DNA of 64,000 nt from Sphingomonas alpina (GTDB lineage: Bacteria; Pseudomonadota; Alphaproteobacteria; Sphingomonadales; Sphingomonadaceae). The stretch spans positions 1,984,001-2,048,000 of the forward strand of contig NZ_CP061038.1 in NCBI RefSeq assembly GCF_014490665.1, in the 5' to 3' direction. The translations under genes and the position numbers were made by a program. The notes below the pieces were generated by a model. It saw nothing but the letters and a program-made list of their open reading frames with translations, had not been told where the DNA came from and made no database searches. Below are positions 48,324-58,813 of the stretch, piece by piece. How positions within the stretch are numbered: position 1 is the stretch's first letter; every line of letters begins with the position of its first letter.

Positions 48324-50737
48324 TCATTTCGGCATCAAAACGCTACGAGCTGCCTCGGCAAGCTGCTGAACCGAAAAGGGTTTCGCAAGAAATTGTACGT
48401 TGTCGAGGTCGATAGACTTGCGCAGTGTCTCCTCGGCATAGCCTGACATGAACAGGATCGGCAGGTCGGGATAGCGCTGGCGAACCTGACGAACCATGGT
48501 CGGACCGTCCATCAGCGGCATCATCACGTCGGAGATGAGCAGATCGGGCTTCTCGCTGCGCGCCAGCACCTCCAGCGCCGCTTCGCCATGTTCGGCCGTG
48601 AGCACCGTATAGCCCTGGCGGCTGAGCGCGCGTTCGGCCACGGCACGAACCATGTCCTCATCCTCGACCAGCAGGATCGTCCCTGTGCCCCAAAGGTCGG
48701 CCGGCTTTTCCTTCGGCGCAGCGCGGACAGTGGCCGGCGCGGAAGCTTCGACGATGCCGCTCGCGGTATGAACGGGCAAATAGATGGTGAAGATCGCGCC
48801 GGGGCCGGCCTTGTTGTTGTCGGCGAAGATATAACCGCCCGACTGTTTGACGATGCCATAAACGGTCGACAGGCCGAGCCCGGTCCCCTTCCCCACCTCC
48901 TTGGTGGTGAAAAAGGGTTCGAAGATCTTGGGCAGGATATCGGCCGGGATGCCGCTGCCGGTATCGGCGATCTCAAGTGCGATATAGTCGGCGATCGGCA
49001 GGATGTCGGATCCCATCTTGCGGACATCGGCGATGGAAACCGACTTGGTCAGGATCGACAGCGTCCCGCCGCCACGTGGATCTCGCGCGAGCATCGCATC
49101 ACGCGCGTTGACCGCGAGATTGACCACGACCTGCTCGAGCTGGCCGGGATCGGCGCGCACCGGACCGAGATTGCGGCCATGCTTGACGGTGAGCGCCACC
49201 GTTTCGCCGAGCAGCCGCTTGAGCAGGTTCGACACTTCGGAAATGACGTCGGGCAATTGCAGTACCTGCGGCCGCAAGGTCTGCTGGCGCGAAAAGGCGA
49301 GCAGCTGGCGGGTCAGGCTGGCCGCGCGGTTCGAATTCGCGCGGATTTGCTGGATGTCGTCATAATCGCTGTCGCCGGGCGTGTGGCGCATCAGCATCAG
49401 GTCGCAATGCCCGATGATCGCGGTCAGGATATTGTTGAAATCATGCGCCACGCCCCCGGCAAGTTGACCCACTGCCTGCATCTTGGTCGCTTGCGCGACT
49501 TCGCGTTTGAGCCGGGTTTCTTCGCCATTATCCTTGAGGCTGAGCAGTACGGCGGCATCGCCCAGCCCGCGCGCGCCGGCGATCGACAGCGCAACCGGCT
49601 CATCGGGATGGTCTTTCAGCCGCACGGCAAGATCGGTCGAATGCGTCGCGCCATTGGCGAAGCGACGGATCGCGTCGGCGACGACACCCTTGTCCTCACG
49701 CACCAGCAGATCGCCCGGATAGAGCGGCGGCGCGGCGGCATCGACCAGGGCCGCGCGCGCAAAGGCGTCGTTCATCTGGATGAAGCGGCCGTCGCGATCG
49801 ACCAGCGCCATACCGAACGGCATCAGGCTGACCAGGCTGCGCACATGCGCCGAGGCGCTGGCTCCGATCGCCGGCGTTTCGCCGCCACCCTCATCATCGA
49901 GCAAGGCGATGAGCATCGGTGCATCCTCGCCCTCGAGGAACGGGATTTGCAGCACGCGCAGGGGAATGCCGGTCAGCCCCTCACGTTCGAACCGCACCAG
50001 GCCATGACTGTCGGTGATCAGGAAACGTGCAAAATCGCGCCCCGTAATCGCGCCTTCCTCATGCCCCATCGCGCGCGCGCGAAACACTCGATTGGCGGCA
50101 CGGATACGGCCGTCGGGGCCGATCAACGCGGTCATGATGCCGGCCGCGGCTAGACGATCACCCGTAGCCCCCCGATCATCCCTTCGACCGAGGAGGCGAG
50201 ATCGAGACCTTCTGCGCCGCGGAAGCGCCACACCAGCAAATCCTCGTCGCGCCCCGCCCGCTCGACATGCGCCATAAGTGGAGTGCCCCGCGCAAGCAGG
50301 CGGTCGACTCCGGCTTCACCATCGCGCCATGCGGCGCGCCCGGCGGCACTGAGGCGGTCGATGCCGGCATCGTCGACCGGCAGACCCGGCGGGGTCGGAA
50401 AGCCACCGAACAATGTTTCATAGCGGTCATTGGCGCAGATCAGGCGACCAGCGCGATCGGTGATGGCAACGGCGTCAGCGCTGCTTGCGGCAAGCGTGCG
50501 CGCGACGGTCCAGTCGGCCTCGACTTCACCGGGGCGAACTGGCGGGAACAAGCGTCGCGCGGCGACAAGGCCGCCCGCGATAACCAGACCAGTGGCGAGG
50601 AAGGAACCCGCAATCGCAAGGCTGCCAACCAGTCCGAGAATGACCAGCGCCGCCGCCGCACCGCACCCGCTCGCGATCAGCGCCGCGGTGCGTGCGGGAC
50701 TGAGCGAAGCAGCGGGAGGGGTGGGAAGACTGGCCAT
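48324..50737 (-). CDS. cckA: Hybrid histidine kinase CckA, with a 1-base frameshift
   Basis: Reading from 50737: two membrane helices (about residues 17-62), a first PAS domain ([20 protein letters not shown]), and then a break in the C-run 50168-50173. One missing base explains it: VEGMIGG continues as [15 protein letters not shown] in the other frame. Further PAS domains, the kinase core [20 protein letters not shown], the ATPase boxes ([22 protein letters not shown]) and a C-terminal receiver ([19 protein letters not shown]) follow. Corrected length is about 804 residues. CckA phosphorylates ChpT, and through it CtrA and CpdR, in alphaproteobacterial cell-cycle control. Confidence 0.93.
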
Positions 50738-50780
50738 CGTCCGCCCCTCTTTGGCCGCCCTCGGAGTCGCGTCAAGCCGA

Positions 50781-52844
50781 TTACCAGATCCGGACGCGCT
50801 GTTCCGGCGTCAGATACAGTTTTTCGCCTGCCTTGGGCTGAAATGCGCCGTACCAGGGATCGAGATTGCGGACGATCCATGCCCGCTGCTGCGACGGGGC
50901 GTGCGGGTCAGTCTTGAGCCGCTGGATCAGATCCGCCTCGCGATAGCTGCGCCGCCACACCTGCGCCCAGCCGAGATAGAAACGCTGGTCGCCAGTAAAG
51001 CCGTCGATCACCGCCGCAGGCTTGCCGCCGAGCGACGCATGATAAGCATCGAACGCAGCGCTCAGACCCGCGAGATCGGCAGTGTTTTCGCCCAGGGTCA
51101 GGGTGCCATTGACCTTGCGACCCGGCAGCGGTTCATAAGTCTCATATTGCGCGACAAGATTGCCGGTCAGTTTCTTGAAGCTTTCGACGTCCCGGGGCGT
51201 CCACCAGTCGGTAAGCTGGCCTTTCAGATCATATTTTGATCCCTGATCGTCGAAATGATGACTCATCTCGTGACCAATGACTGCACCGATGCCGCCATAA
51301 TTGATCGCTGCGTCTGCATTGGGGTCGAAAAAGGGCGGCTGCAGTATCGCCGCCGGAAACGTGATTGCGACCAAAGTCGGGTTGGCCTGGGCATTGACCG
51401 TCATGGGAGCCAGTCCCCATTCCCAGCGATAGATCGGCTTGCCGAGCTTCTCGACATTATACTGATGCGCCCATTGATTGGCGCGCAGCGTGTTGCCGAA
51501 TGCGTCGCCGGCCACGATGCGCAACGCGGCATAATCGCGCCATTTGTCGGGATAGCCGATGCGTGGCGTGAAGGCCGCCAGCTTGGCATGTGCCTTCACC
51601 TTGGTTTCCGGTGCCATCCAGTCGAGCTTGTCGATCCGCACATTCATCGCCGCGATGATGTTCTTGACCAGCGCATCGGCCGCCGCCTTGGTCTCCGGCG
51701 GGAAATAGCGTGCGACATAAAGCTTGCTGACATCGTCGGTCAGGATGCCGCTGGTATAATCGACGCCCCGCTTCCATCGCGCCGGCTGCTCCGGGGTACC
51801 CGACAGCACGGTGCTGAACATCGCAAAGGCTTCCTTGTCGAACGCTGCCGGGAGCACATTCGCAAAACCATCGAGCGAGCGAATCAGCAGCTGATCCTTC
51901 AGGACGCTCACCGGCGTTTCGCTGATCAGCTTGGCCGTACCGGTGATTGCGCTTGGCTGGCCGACGATCACCGTCGCGGCGGGGATGCCGATCCCCTTGA
52001 AATAGGTGACGAAGTCGAAGCCGGGCGCAGCTTTGGCAAGATCGGCGCCAGTCATCTTGTTGTAGGTCTTGTTGGCGTCGCGGCTCTCGGCGCGGGTCCA
52101 GCTGATCCGGGCGATGCCGGTTTCGAAATCGACCACCGCCTTGGCGCGCGCCTCCGCATCGGATTCACCCGCCAGCGTGAACATCCTGGCGATATGCGCC
52201 TGATAAGCCGCCTTTGCAGCGACCAGCTTGGCGTCATTCGCGTCGATGTAGAAATCACGATCCGGCAGGCCCAGCCCGCCCTGGCGCATCTGCAGCGCAT
52301 AATGTTCCGGATCTTTCTGATCCTGCGAGACCCCGGCATTGAAAGGTACGCCAACCCCGTTGCGATCCGCCTCGGCCACCAGCGCAGCATAGCCCGCGCC
52401 GGATTTCAGCGCCTTGATCCGGTCGAGCCAGGGTTTGATCGGAGTCAGTCCCTTTGCTTCGATCGTTGCCTGATCGAGATAGGCGGCATAGGCGGCGCCG
52501 ATCTTCGATCCGGGCTTGGCCGCCTCAACCTCGAGAATACCCCTGGTGCGATCGCGCGACAGATCCTGCAGCAGGTCAAACGCACCATAATTGGCCTTGT
52601 CCGCGGGGATCGGGGTGTTTGCCGACCAGGTTCCATTAGAGAAACCGTAGAAATCGTCGCCCGGCGCAACGCCGCGGTCCATGCCCGTTTCGTCAAAGCC
52701 GAAGCTGCCGATGGATGGCTTGGCTGCCGTCGGCGCGGGCATTTCCGCCGTCATATCGGGGGCGGTCACCGGCGCGCTGGCGGCGGCGCAGATTGCGAAA
52801 ACGGAGATCGACAAAAACAGGGTGGTGATGCGTGATCTGGACAT
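50781..52844 (-). CDS. Exported M13-family metallopeptidase (neprilysin/PepO-like)
   Basis: 687 residues. Signal peptide from ATG 52844 (ITTLFLSISVFAICAAASA). Zinc motif HExxH in IGHEMSHHFDDQG, the third ligand in LGENTADLAGLSAAFDAY, and the family C-terminus ending in PEQRVRIW. Substrate-binding NAxYNP-type segment is APMTVNAQANP. It degrades peptides in the periplasm. Monocistronic. Confidence 0.94.
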   Translation of the reverse strand: MSRSRITTLFLSISVFAICAAASAPVTAPDMTAEMPAPTAAKPSIGSFGFDETGMDRGVAPGDDFYGFSNGTWSANTPIPADKANYGAFDLLQDLSRDRTRGILEVEAAKPGSKIGAAYAAYLDQATIEAKGLTPIKPWLDRIKALKSGAGYAALVAEADRNGVGVPFNAGVSQDQKDPEHYALQMRQGGLGLPDRDFYIDANDAKLVAAKAAYQAHIARMFTLAGESDAEARAKAVVDFETGIARISWTRAESRDANKTYNKMTGADLAKAAPGFDFVTYFKGIGIPAATVIVGQPSAITGTAKLISETPVSVLKDQLLIRSLDGFANVLPAAFDKEAFAMFSTVLSGTPEQPARWKRGVDYTSGILTDDVSKLYVARYFPPETKAAADALVKNIIAAMNVRIDKLDWMAPETKVKAHAKLAAFTPRIGYPDKWRDYAALRIVAGDAFGNTLRANQWAHQYNVEKLGKPIYRWEWGLAPMTVNAQANPTLVAITFPAAILQPPFFDPNADAAINYGGIGAVIGHEMSHHFDDQGSKYDLKGQLTDWWTPRDVESFKKLTGNLVAQYETYEPLPGRKVNGTLTLGENTADLAGLSAAFDAYHASLGGKPAAVIDGFTGDQRFYLGWAQVWRRSYREADLIQRLKTDPHAPSQQRAWIVRNLDPWYGAFQPKAGEKLYLTPEQRVRIW

Positions 52845-52902
52845 TGGGACATCCCTGGGGACAGGAGGAGGATGCCGTGTTCTAGTCAAACAATACGCTG
52901 CG

Positions 52903-53481
52903 TCAATTTGCAGGTTCCACCAGTTTGGACCGGTGGCGATTGCGCCATTTGCGCGCGATCCACAGGCGCCAGCCCAGTGCGCTGCCGACATACCCGACCA
53001 CAGCAAAAACGATCGTGATCACGAACAGTCCGACGATCGTCGCCGGCGCGGCTTCGGACATGATCCAGCTCAGCCAGCTCGCATTGGCGGCAACAGTATC
53101 GGCGATCGGGCTCCCCGGCACATGCGCATCCAGTCGCAACACCCAGCGTCCGATCCAATAGGCCGCGACCCAAAGCGGTGGCGTGGTGAAGGGGTTGGTG
53201 ATGAAAGTGGTCAGCGCCGCCGCCGGAATATTGGCGCGGAACGGCAGCGCGAGGACCGCCGACAATGGCACCTGCGCGACGGGCGCGAGGATGCCGGTCA
53301 CCATGCCGAGCGCAACGCCACGCGGCACTGACCGGCGGGTAAAGCGCCACAGCTCGGGCCGCAGCACGCGGTGCGCGACGGGCTTGAGAAAGCGGTTGCT
53401 TTCCATGCTCTCGCGCGTCGGCATGTTGCGGCGGCACCATGCGACGAACTTGGCGAACACCCCCTGCTCAGCCACGATCAC
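52903..53481 (-). CDS. DUF2062 membrane protein
   Basis: 192 residues. Conserved DUF2062 stretch [20 protein letters not shown], then [20 protein letters not shown] and [15 protein letters not shown] final membrane helix ([20 protein letters not shown]) and a basic tail follow. Function unknown in the family. It overlaps the smpB stop by 14 bases on the same strand. Confidence 0.9.
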   Translation of the reverse strand: MIVAEQGVFAKFVAWCRRNMPTRESMESNRFLKPVAHRVLRPELWRFTRRSVPRGVALGMVTGILAPVAQVPLSAVLALPFRANIPAAALTTFITNPFTTPPLWVAAYWIGRWVLRLDAHVPGSPIADTVAANASWLSWIMSEAAPATIVGLFVITIVFAVVGYVGSALGWRLWIARKWRNRHRSKLVEPAN

Positions 53482-53950
53482 GCATCAGTCTTCCCTGCTC
53501 GCGCTTCCAGTCGCGCTCCTTGATCGTCTCGCGCTTGTCATGCGCCTTCTTGCCCTTCGCCAATGCCAGTTCCACCTTCGCCTTGCCCGACGAATTGAAA
53601 TAGATCGACAGCGGCACCAGGGTCATCCCTTCGCGCGCCACCGCCCCGTGCATCTTGTTTATCTCCCGCTCATGAAGGAGCAATTTACGGGGGCGCTTCG
53701 GCTCATGGTTGAAACGATTGCCATGGGAAAATTCCGGCACGTTGGAATTGATCAGCCAGACCTGGCCATCATCGACCTCGGCGTAGCTTTCCGCAATCGA
53801 GCCCTGGCCGGTACGAAGGCTCTTCACCTCGGTGCCGGTCAGCGCGATGCCCGCCTCGTAGACCGTCTCGATCGAATAATCGAACTTGGCGCGCCGGTTC
53901 TCGGCGACGATCTTGGTCTTTTCGAAGGTAGCGGGTTTGGGACGTGCCAT
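53468..53950 (-). CDS. smpB: tmRNA-binding protein SmpB
   Basis: 160 residues from ATG 53950. SmpB landmarks: [61 protein letters not shown] and the basic tail [20 protein letters not shown]. It delivers tmRNA to stalled ribosomes. No tmRNA gene is seen next to it. Downstream of dapA, separated by element B. Confidence 0.96.
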   Translation of the reverse strand: MARPKPATFEKTKIVAENRRAKFDYSIETVYEAGIALTGTEVKSLRTGQGSIAESYAEVDDGQVWLINSNVPEFSHGNRFNHEPKRPRKLLLHEREINKMHGAVAREGMTLVPLSIYFNSSGKAKVELALAKGKKAHDKRETIKERDWKREQGRLMRDRG

Positions 53951-54193
53951 GGGAGGTGGGCATGTAGGCGCGAGCGCGGCAGATTGGAAGCGGGTGCGCA
54001 TCTCCCCTGAGATATCGTCACCATCCGATCGTGCGATGGGGCTGCATTTGACGACAATGAGGTGGCCGGGAGCGCCGATTCAACAATATGGCGGATGATG
54101 AAATCGTGGCGGCGGACGGAAAAACCGGTCGGCTCACCGTCCCGCTCTTTCTCATGACTGGAAAAACCATCGGCCTGATCCGCCGATTTGGTC

Positions 54194-54388
54194 GGCTGGC
54201 TGTTCCGATCAATAACAGCCAGCGTGCTGGCTGTTATTCGCTGTTCGGTTGGCTGTTATGCTGGCTGTTCCATGGCTGTTATTCGATAACAGCCAGGTCG
54301 GACATAAACATCTGAAATACATAAGTAATTTTGGCCGAAAAATCCAACTTAACAGCCAGCAAAATTCATTCCCGGAAATAACAGCCAG
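54194..54388. repeat. Repeat element B: second copy of the CTGGCTGTTA element
   Basis: It fills part of the 494-base gap between dapA and smpB. Hairpin 1 is GGCTGTT (54198-54204) with AACAGCC (54214-54220). Direct CTGGCTGTTA-like units start at about 54227, 54249, 54261 and 54272. Hairpin 2 is TGGCTGTTAT-TCG-ATAACAGCCA (54273-54295). After 53-54 bases come ATCCAACTTAACAGCCAG, with its unit at 54350-54359, and a final TAACAGCCAGGA with its unit at 54379-54388. The 29-base spacing of the last two units equals that in element A. The rest of the gap (53951-54193) shows no convincing gene. Confidence 0.9.
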
Positions 54389-54444
54389 GATCGATTAGAA
54401 AATCGCACCAGCGATTGAACGTGAAACGGCTTATTGCGCCGATA

Positions 54445-55326
54445 TCAACGAATTCCCGCCTGCTTCAGCGCCGCATCCACGGCATGCTGACTGGCCTCAC
54501 CCGGCCAGGTCATCGGCAGGCGCAGACCGGTCGGCCATTCCGGCTTCACCTGGCCCAGGGCATATTTCACCGGCCCCGGAGAGGCGTCGGTGAACAATGC
54601 CGTATGCAGCGGAAAGAGCTTGTCCTGATGCGCCAGCGCCTTGGCATAATCGCCTGCAGCGCAAGCCGCCTGAAACTCCGCGCACAGCCTTGGCGCGATA
54701 TTGGCAGTGACTGAAATGCATCCCACGCCACCGCTGGCGTTGAACGCCAGCGCCATATCGTCATTGCCGGATAGCTGGCAGAAGGCCTCACCGCATATGT
54801 CACGCTGAGCCGAGGCGCGCTGAATGATACCGGTCGCGTCCTTCAGTCCAACCACGCTCGGGAAAGCCTTCGCGATCCGGCCGATCGTTTCGACATGGAT
54901 ATCGGTGACGGTGCGGGCGGGAACATTGTACAGGACGATCGGCAAATCGCACGAATTGGCGACCGCTTCGAAATGGCGGAAGATACCCTCCTGATTGGGA
55001 CGGTTGTAATAAGGCGGGACCATCAGTGCCGCATCGGCGCCCGCGTCTTTCGCGGCCCGGATATTCTGGATCGCCACGCGCGTGTCGTTGGATCCCGCAC
55101 CGGCGATGACCGGGACCCTGCCCTTCGCCTGATCGACACAGACGCGCACGACGTGGAAATGCTCCTCCGCGCTCAGCGTCGCCGCTTCACCGGTCGTGCC
55201 ACATGGCACCAGACCGGCAGAGCCCTCCGCGATCTGCCACTCGACGAAATCGCGATAGGCATTTTCCGCAAAGGAGCCGTCCGCCTCGAACAGCGTGACG
55301 AGCGCCGGGATCGATCCCGAAAACAT
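54445..55326 (-). CDS. dapA: 4-hydroxy-tetrahydrodipicolinate synthase
   Basis: 293 residues. The sequence starts FSGSIPALVTLFEADGSFAE. Landmarks are GTTGEAATLSAEEH, AGAGSNDT, YYNRPNQEGIFRHF, YNVPARTVTD and the Schiff-base Lys in VVGLKDATG. It condenses pyruvate with aspartate semialdehyde for lysine and diaminopimelate synthesis. ATG 55326 was chosen because it matches the family start. Divergent from slt. Confidence 0.96.
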   Translation of the reverse strand: MFSGSIPALVTLFEADGSFAENAYRDFVEWQIAEGSAGLVPCGTTGEAATLSAEEHFHVVRVCVDQAKGRVPVIAGAGSNDTRVAIQNIRAAKDAGADAALMVPPYYNRPNQEGIFRHFEAVANSCDLPIVLYNVPARTVTDIHVETIGRIAKAFPSVVGLKDATGIIQRASAQRDICGEAFCQLSGNDDMALAFNASGGVGCISVTANIAPRLCAEFQAACAAGDYAKALAHQDKLFPLHTALFTDASPGPVKYALGQVKPEWPTGLRLPMTWPGEASQHAVDAALKQAGIR

Positions 55327-55354
55327 GGTTGATTTGCTCCCGCGGGGCGACGAA

Positions 55355-55382
55355 TCCCCACTTTTTCGTGATTTGTGGGGGA
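55355..55382. promoter_or_regulatory. Inverted repeat between dapA and slt
   Basis: TCCCCAC (55355-55361) and GTGGGGGA (55375-55382) form a hairpin-capable inverted repeat with a 13-base A+T-rich centre, in the 87-base gap between the divergent dapA and slt genes. It may be an operator or just part of overlapping promoters. Confidence 0.45.
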
Positions 55383-55413
55383 CAAATAGGGACCGATCGC
55401 CTATTCTGTCCAT

Positions 55414-57405
55414 ATGATAGCATCGGTCTTCAAATCGGCAGTGTTCTTTGCCGGCGTATCCGGACTTGCCGTCGCGTCAGGCGTACCGCAGGAACAGCTC
55501 GGCTGGGGCCGTGCGCAGCAATTGCTCCAGGGGCAGACTCCCCAAAGCAGCGCAATGGCCGCGGCGATCAGCGAATGGAATTCGCTGCGTCAATCGAGTA
55601 GTTATCCGTTCGACAGCTATGCCCGTTTCCTGATCGCGCACCCCGGCTGGCCCGGAGAGAATGCGCTCCGCCGTACCGCTGAACGGTCGATGGAAACCGG
55701 CAATTGGTCGCCAGCAACTGCCGTTGCGTTTTTCCGCCGCCACCCGCCGCTGACCGGGACGGGCAAGACACGGTTTGCTGAAGCGCTAGCGCTGACCGGA
55801 GCTCGGGACGAAGCGCAATTCGCGGCACGCAAAGCCTGGGTGTCGGGACCGCTTTCGGTAACCGACGAGGCGAAGCTGATCTCGGGCTTCGCGGGAGCGC
55901 TCCGTCCGGAAGACCATGACGCCCGCATGGACGAGCTGTTGTGGCAGGGCTCGACGCAATCGGCGCAACGCCAGATGGCATTGGTCAGCCCGGGCAGGCG
56001 CGCCCTGTTCGAGGCACGTCTCGCCTTCCGCACCAACGCCGCCAATGCCTCAGATCTTTCCGCTGCGACGCAGGCAGCCGGCGCCAACGACCCCGGCTAT
56101 ATCGCCGACCGCGCGACATGGTTGCGCAACAACAATGCCGGACCGAGCGCGCGGTCCTGGCTGGCGCGTCCCCGTTCGCTGACCAACCGGCCCGGCGATG
56201 TCGAGAAGTGGTTCGAGGTGCTGCTCACCAATGCACGCGGCGCCGCCAACGACAGCCAGTATCAGACGGCCTATGACATCGCGAGCAAGGTCGATGACGC
56301 CTATCCCGCGGGTACAGATATCAGCCGGACGCCACTTGGCGAGCGCGACGATTACACCAGCCTGGTATGGCTGGCGGGGCAGACCGCTCTCAAGAAACTC
56401 TACAAGCCTGCCGATGCGGTCGGCATGTACGAACGCTATGCTCAGGGATCACTGACGCCACAGTCGCAGTCCAAGGGCTATTATTGGGCGGGCCGTGCGG
56501 CCGAGGCGGCCGGACGCACGACCGAGGCAAATGCGTTCTTCACGCGAGCCGCCGGCTATCGTGACCTGTTCTATGGTCAGTTGGCCATCGAACGCCTCGG
56601 CCAGCCGATGACGCCGCCGGCCAATACCGCGCCGCGTCAGGTCACCGATGCGGTAAGCAACGCTTTCTATGCACGCGAAACGGTGCGTGCCGCGCAGTAT
56701 CTCGGCACGGTCGGGCGCTGGGAGGATCAGACCGCGTTCGTGCGCCAGATTGCGATCGACGCAAAGACGGATAGCGATCACATCCTGGCGACCGAATTGT
56801 CGCGTACGCTCGGCCGGCCCGACCTCGGCGTGATGGTGGGCCGCAGTGCGCTGCAGAACGGCTTCACCGACTATACTTCAGTGGCCTTCCCCAATGTACG
56901 CGTGCCGGAAACTCAGGCGAGCAACTGGACGATGATCCATGCCATCGCCCGCCAGGAAAGCCAGTTCGACCGCGCCGCGATCAGCCATGCCGGCGCGCGC
57001 GGGCTGATGCAGTTGATGCCCGGCACCGCACGCGAAACCGCCGGCAAGATGGGCCTGTCCTATGATGCTGGCGCACTGACCACCGATACCGATTACAATA
57101 TCCAGCTCGGATCGACCTATTTCCAGCGCATCTACAATAATTATGGCAGCTACCCGCTGGCCGTCGCAGCATATAACGCCGGGCCGGGCAACGTGAACAA
57201 ATGGCTCCGCGCCAATGGCGACCCTCGCACCGGTACGGTCGACATGATCGACTGGATCGAGGCGATTCCGATCCAGGAAACCCGCAATTACGTACAGCGC
57301 GTGCTGGAGAATGCGGTCGTCTACGATCTGATGAACCCCGCACGGTCACGCTCCTCCGGCGCCAACCGGATCAGCTGGTATCTGGGCAAGCAGCGACCGG
57401 GCTGA
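55414..57405 (+). CDS. slt: Soluble lytic murein transglycosylase
   Basis: 663 residues. Signal-like N-terminus (SAVFFAGVSGLAVASG), a long alpha-superhelical region (residues about 40-480) and a C-terminal catalytic domain. The catalytic Glu is in IARQESQFDRAAIS, followed by GARGLMQLMPGTARETA and AVAAYNAGPGNVNKWL. It cleaves peptidoglycan glycan strands in the periplasm. It is followed 5 bases later by greB. Confidence 0.95.
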   Translation: MIASVFKSAVFFAGVSGLAVASGVPQEQLGWGRAQQLLQGQTPQSSAMAAAISEWNSLRQSSSYPFDSYARFLIAHPGWPGENALRRTAERSMETGNWSPATAVAFFRRHPPLTGTGKTRFAEALALTGARDEAQFAARKAWVSGPLSVTDEAKLISGFAGALRPEDHDARMDELLWQGSTQSAQRQMALVSPGRRALFEARLAFRTNAANASDLSAATQAAGANDPGYIADRATWLRNNNAGPSARSWLARPRSLTNRPGDVEKWFEVLLTNARGAANDSQYQTAYDIASKVDDAYPAGTDISRTPLGERDDYTSLVWLAGQTALKKLYKPADAVGMYERYAQGSLTPQSQSKGYYWAGRAAEAAGRTTEANAFFTRAAGYRDLFYGQLAIERLGQPMTPPANTAPRQVTDAVSNAFYARETVRAAQYLGTVGRWEDQTAFVRQIAIDAKTDSDHILATELSRTLGRPDLGVMVGRSALQNGFTDYTSVAFPNVRVPETQASNWTMIHAIARQESQFDRAAISHAGARGLMQLMPGTARETAGKMGLSYDAGALTTDTDYNIQLGSTYFQRIYNNYGSYPLAVAAYNAGPGNVNKWLRANGDPRTGTVDMIDWIEAIPIQETRNYVQRVLENAVVYDLMNPARSRSSGANRISWYLGKQRPG

Positions 57406-57410
57406 AGCCC

Positions 57411-57914
57411 ATGGATCAGCCTAATTACATCACGCCCGCCGGCTATGCCGCGCTCAGCGCCGAATATCGCCAGCTGCTCGGTGAGGAACGGCCCAAGCTG
57501 GTCGATGTTATTTCCTGGGCAGCCGGCAACGGCGACCGGTCGGAAAATGGCGACTATATCTATGGCCGCAAAAGGCTGCGCGAGATCGACCGGCGGCTCG
57601 CCTGGCTGGCCCGGCGCATGAAGGCGGCCAAGGTGATCGACCCGGCGGCGCAACCGGATCGCCACCGGGTCTTTTTCGGCGCGACCGTCACCATTGCCGA
57701 TGAAGACGATGCCGAACGCGTCCTGACCATCGTCGGCGATGACGAAACCGAAACCGGATCAGGCCGGATCGGCTGGGGCGCGCCGCTCGCCCGTGCGCTG
57801 CGCGGTGCCGCGGTCGGCGATGTCCGCCGTGTGATCCTGCCCGGCGGCGAGAAGGAATATGAAGTCATTGCGATCGCCTATCCGGCAACCGAGCGTTTCG
57901 CCTCGACTGATTGA
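57411..57914 (+). CDS. greB: Transcription elongation factor GreA/GreB family
   Basis: 167 residues. N-terminal coiled coil ends in the acidic tip (AAGNGDRSENGDYIYGRKRLRE), matching GreB (NGDRSENADY). The C-terminal FKBP-like domain includes FFGATVTIADEDD, IGWGAPLARALRGAAVGD and GGEKEYEVIAI. It rescues backtracked RNA polymerase by stimulating transcript cleavage. ATG 57411 lies just after the slt stop. Confidence 0.92.
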   Translation: MDQPNYITPAGYAALSAEYRQLLGEERPKLVDVISWAAGNGDRSENGDYIYGRKRLREIDRRLAWLARRMKAAKVIDPAAQPDRHRVFFGATVTIADEDDAERVLTIVGDDETETGSGRIGWGAPLARALRGAAVGDVRRVILPGGEKEYEVIAIAYPATERFASTD

Positions 57915-57967
57915 CCCACCGACATGTGCGTGAAACGATGCGGTATCGAAACAAGAGGATATCCGTC

Positions 57968-58348
57968 ATGCCGATACCAGCCAACTGGTCACCCAAACTA
58001 CTCGCTTTGCTCCGCATCGTTGCCGGCGTCACATTCCTGCATCACGGCGTCTCGAAATTCTTCAACATCCCGCCCTTCCCCATGCCGCTCAATCCGTTGC
58101 TGTACGCCGCGGGCACCCTGGAGCTGGTTGGCGGCGCGCTGATCATCATCGGTCTGTTCACCCGACCGGTCGCGTTCATCCTGTCGGGTATGATGGCGGT
58201 GGCATATTTCATGGCTCACGCACCCAAGAGCCTATATCCATCGGTCAATGGCGGCGAAGCGGCAATCCTGTACTGCTTCATCTTCCTCTACCTTGCAGCT
58301 GCAGGCGCCGGCGCCTGGAGTGCCGACGCAGCCCGCAATCGCGCCTGA
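57968..58348 (+). CDS. DoxX-family membrane protein
   Basis: 126 residues with four membrane helices. LRIVAGVTFLHHGVSKFFN and the central GTLELVGGALIIIGLFTRP are the DoxX signature. The start is ATG 57968, with AGAGGAT upstream. The family is of uncertain function, tied to redox or sulphur metabolism in some bacteria. Confidence 0.88.
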   Translation: MPIPANWSPKLLALLRIVAGVTFLHHGVSKFFNIPPFPMPLNPLLYAAGTLELVGGALIIIGLFTRPVAFILSGMMAVAYFMAHAPKSLYPSVNGGEAAILYCFIFLYLAAAGAGAWSADAARNRA

Positions 58349-58484
58349 CGGCTCGCAGCACGACCAAGGCTGCCGGGAATACGACGGATTCCCGGCAGCT
58401 TGCGTCGCAACATGGGGATGCTGTGCTAGGCCTGCCATGACGGCGCTCTTACCGGGTGTTCGTTGGGTAAATGGGTGGGGTGGA

Positions 58485-58763
58485 ATGGCGTCGACGCAAC
58501 GTGTCTTTATCAGCGGCAAGGTTCAGCATATCGGTTTTCGCGACTGGATCGTGCGTCGGGCGCACGACAGCGGCGTAACCGGCTGGGTTCGCAACCTGCG
58601 GGACGGCCGGGTCGAGATGCTGGTGATCGGCGACGGAGATGCGGTAACGGCCTTTCTCGACGCATGCCGGCAGGGTCCGGAGCTTGCCCGGATCGACAGC
58701 CTCGAAGCGCGCCCCGACACGGAACGCGCGCCCAAGGGATTCACCAAGCGATTTACCGCCTGA
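58485..58763 (+). CDS. acyP: Acylphosphatase
   Basis: 92 residues. RVFISGKVQHIGFRDWIVRR contains the catalytic Arg of the phosphate loop, and VTGWVRNLRDGRVEML the catalytic Asn. It hydrolyses acyl phosphates. The ATG at 58485 matches the family start; the open frame extends further 5' without a better signal. Hydrolysis is independent of metals in the family. Confidence 0.92.
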   Translation: MASTQRVFISGKVQHIGFRDWIVRRAHDSGVTGWVRNLRDGRVEMLVIGDGDAVTAFLDACRQGPELARIDSLEARPDTERAPKGFTKRFTA

Positions 58764-58813
58764 AGCGATAAACGCGGGGTGACGCCATCGTTTACCCGGT
58801 GCAGAATGGCGTA

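Noticed and set aside
48588..50153. 521-residue open frame opposite cckA
   Set aside because: Shadow of the third-position G+C bias; no motifs or ribosome site.
53951..54193. tmRNA gene next to smpB
   Set aside because: No tRNA-like ends, no tag-coding segment and no alphaproteobacterial split-tmRNA landmarks could be found.
54088..54315. 75-codon plus-strand ORF upstream of element B
   Set aside because: It runs into the repeat units, has no clear ribosome site and shows no family features.
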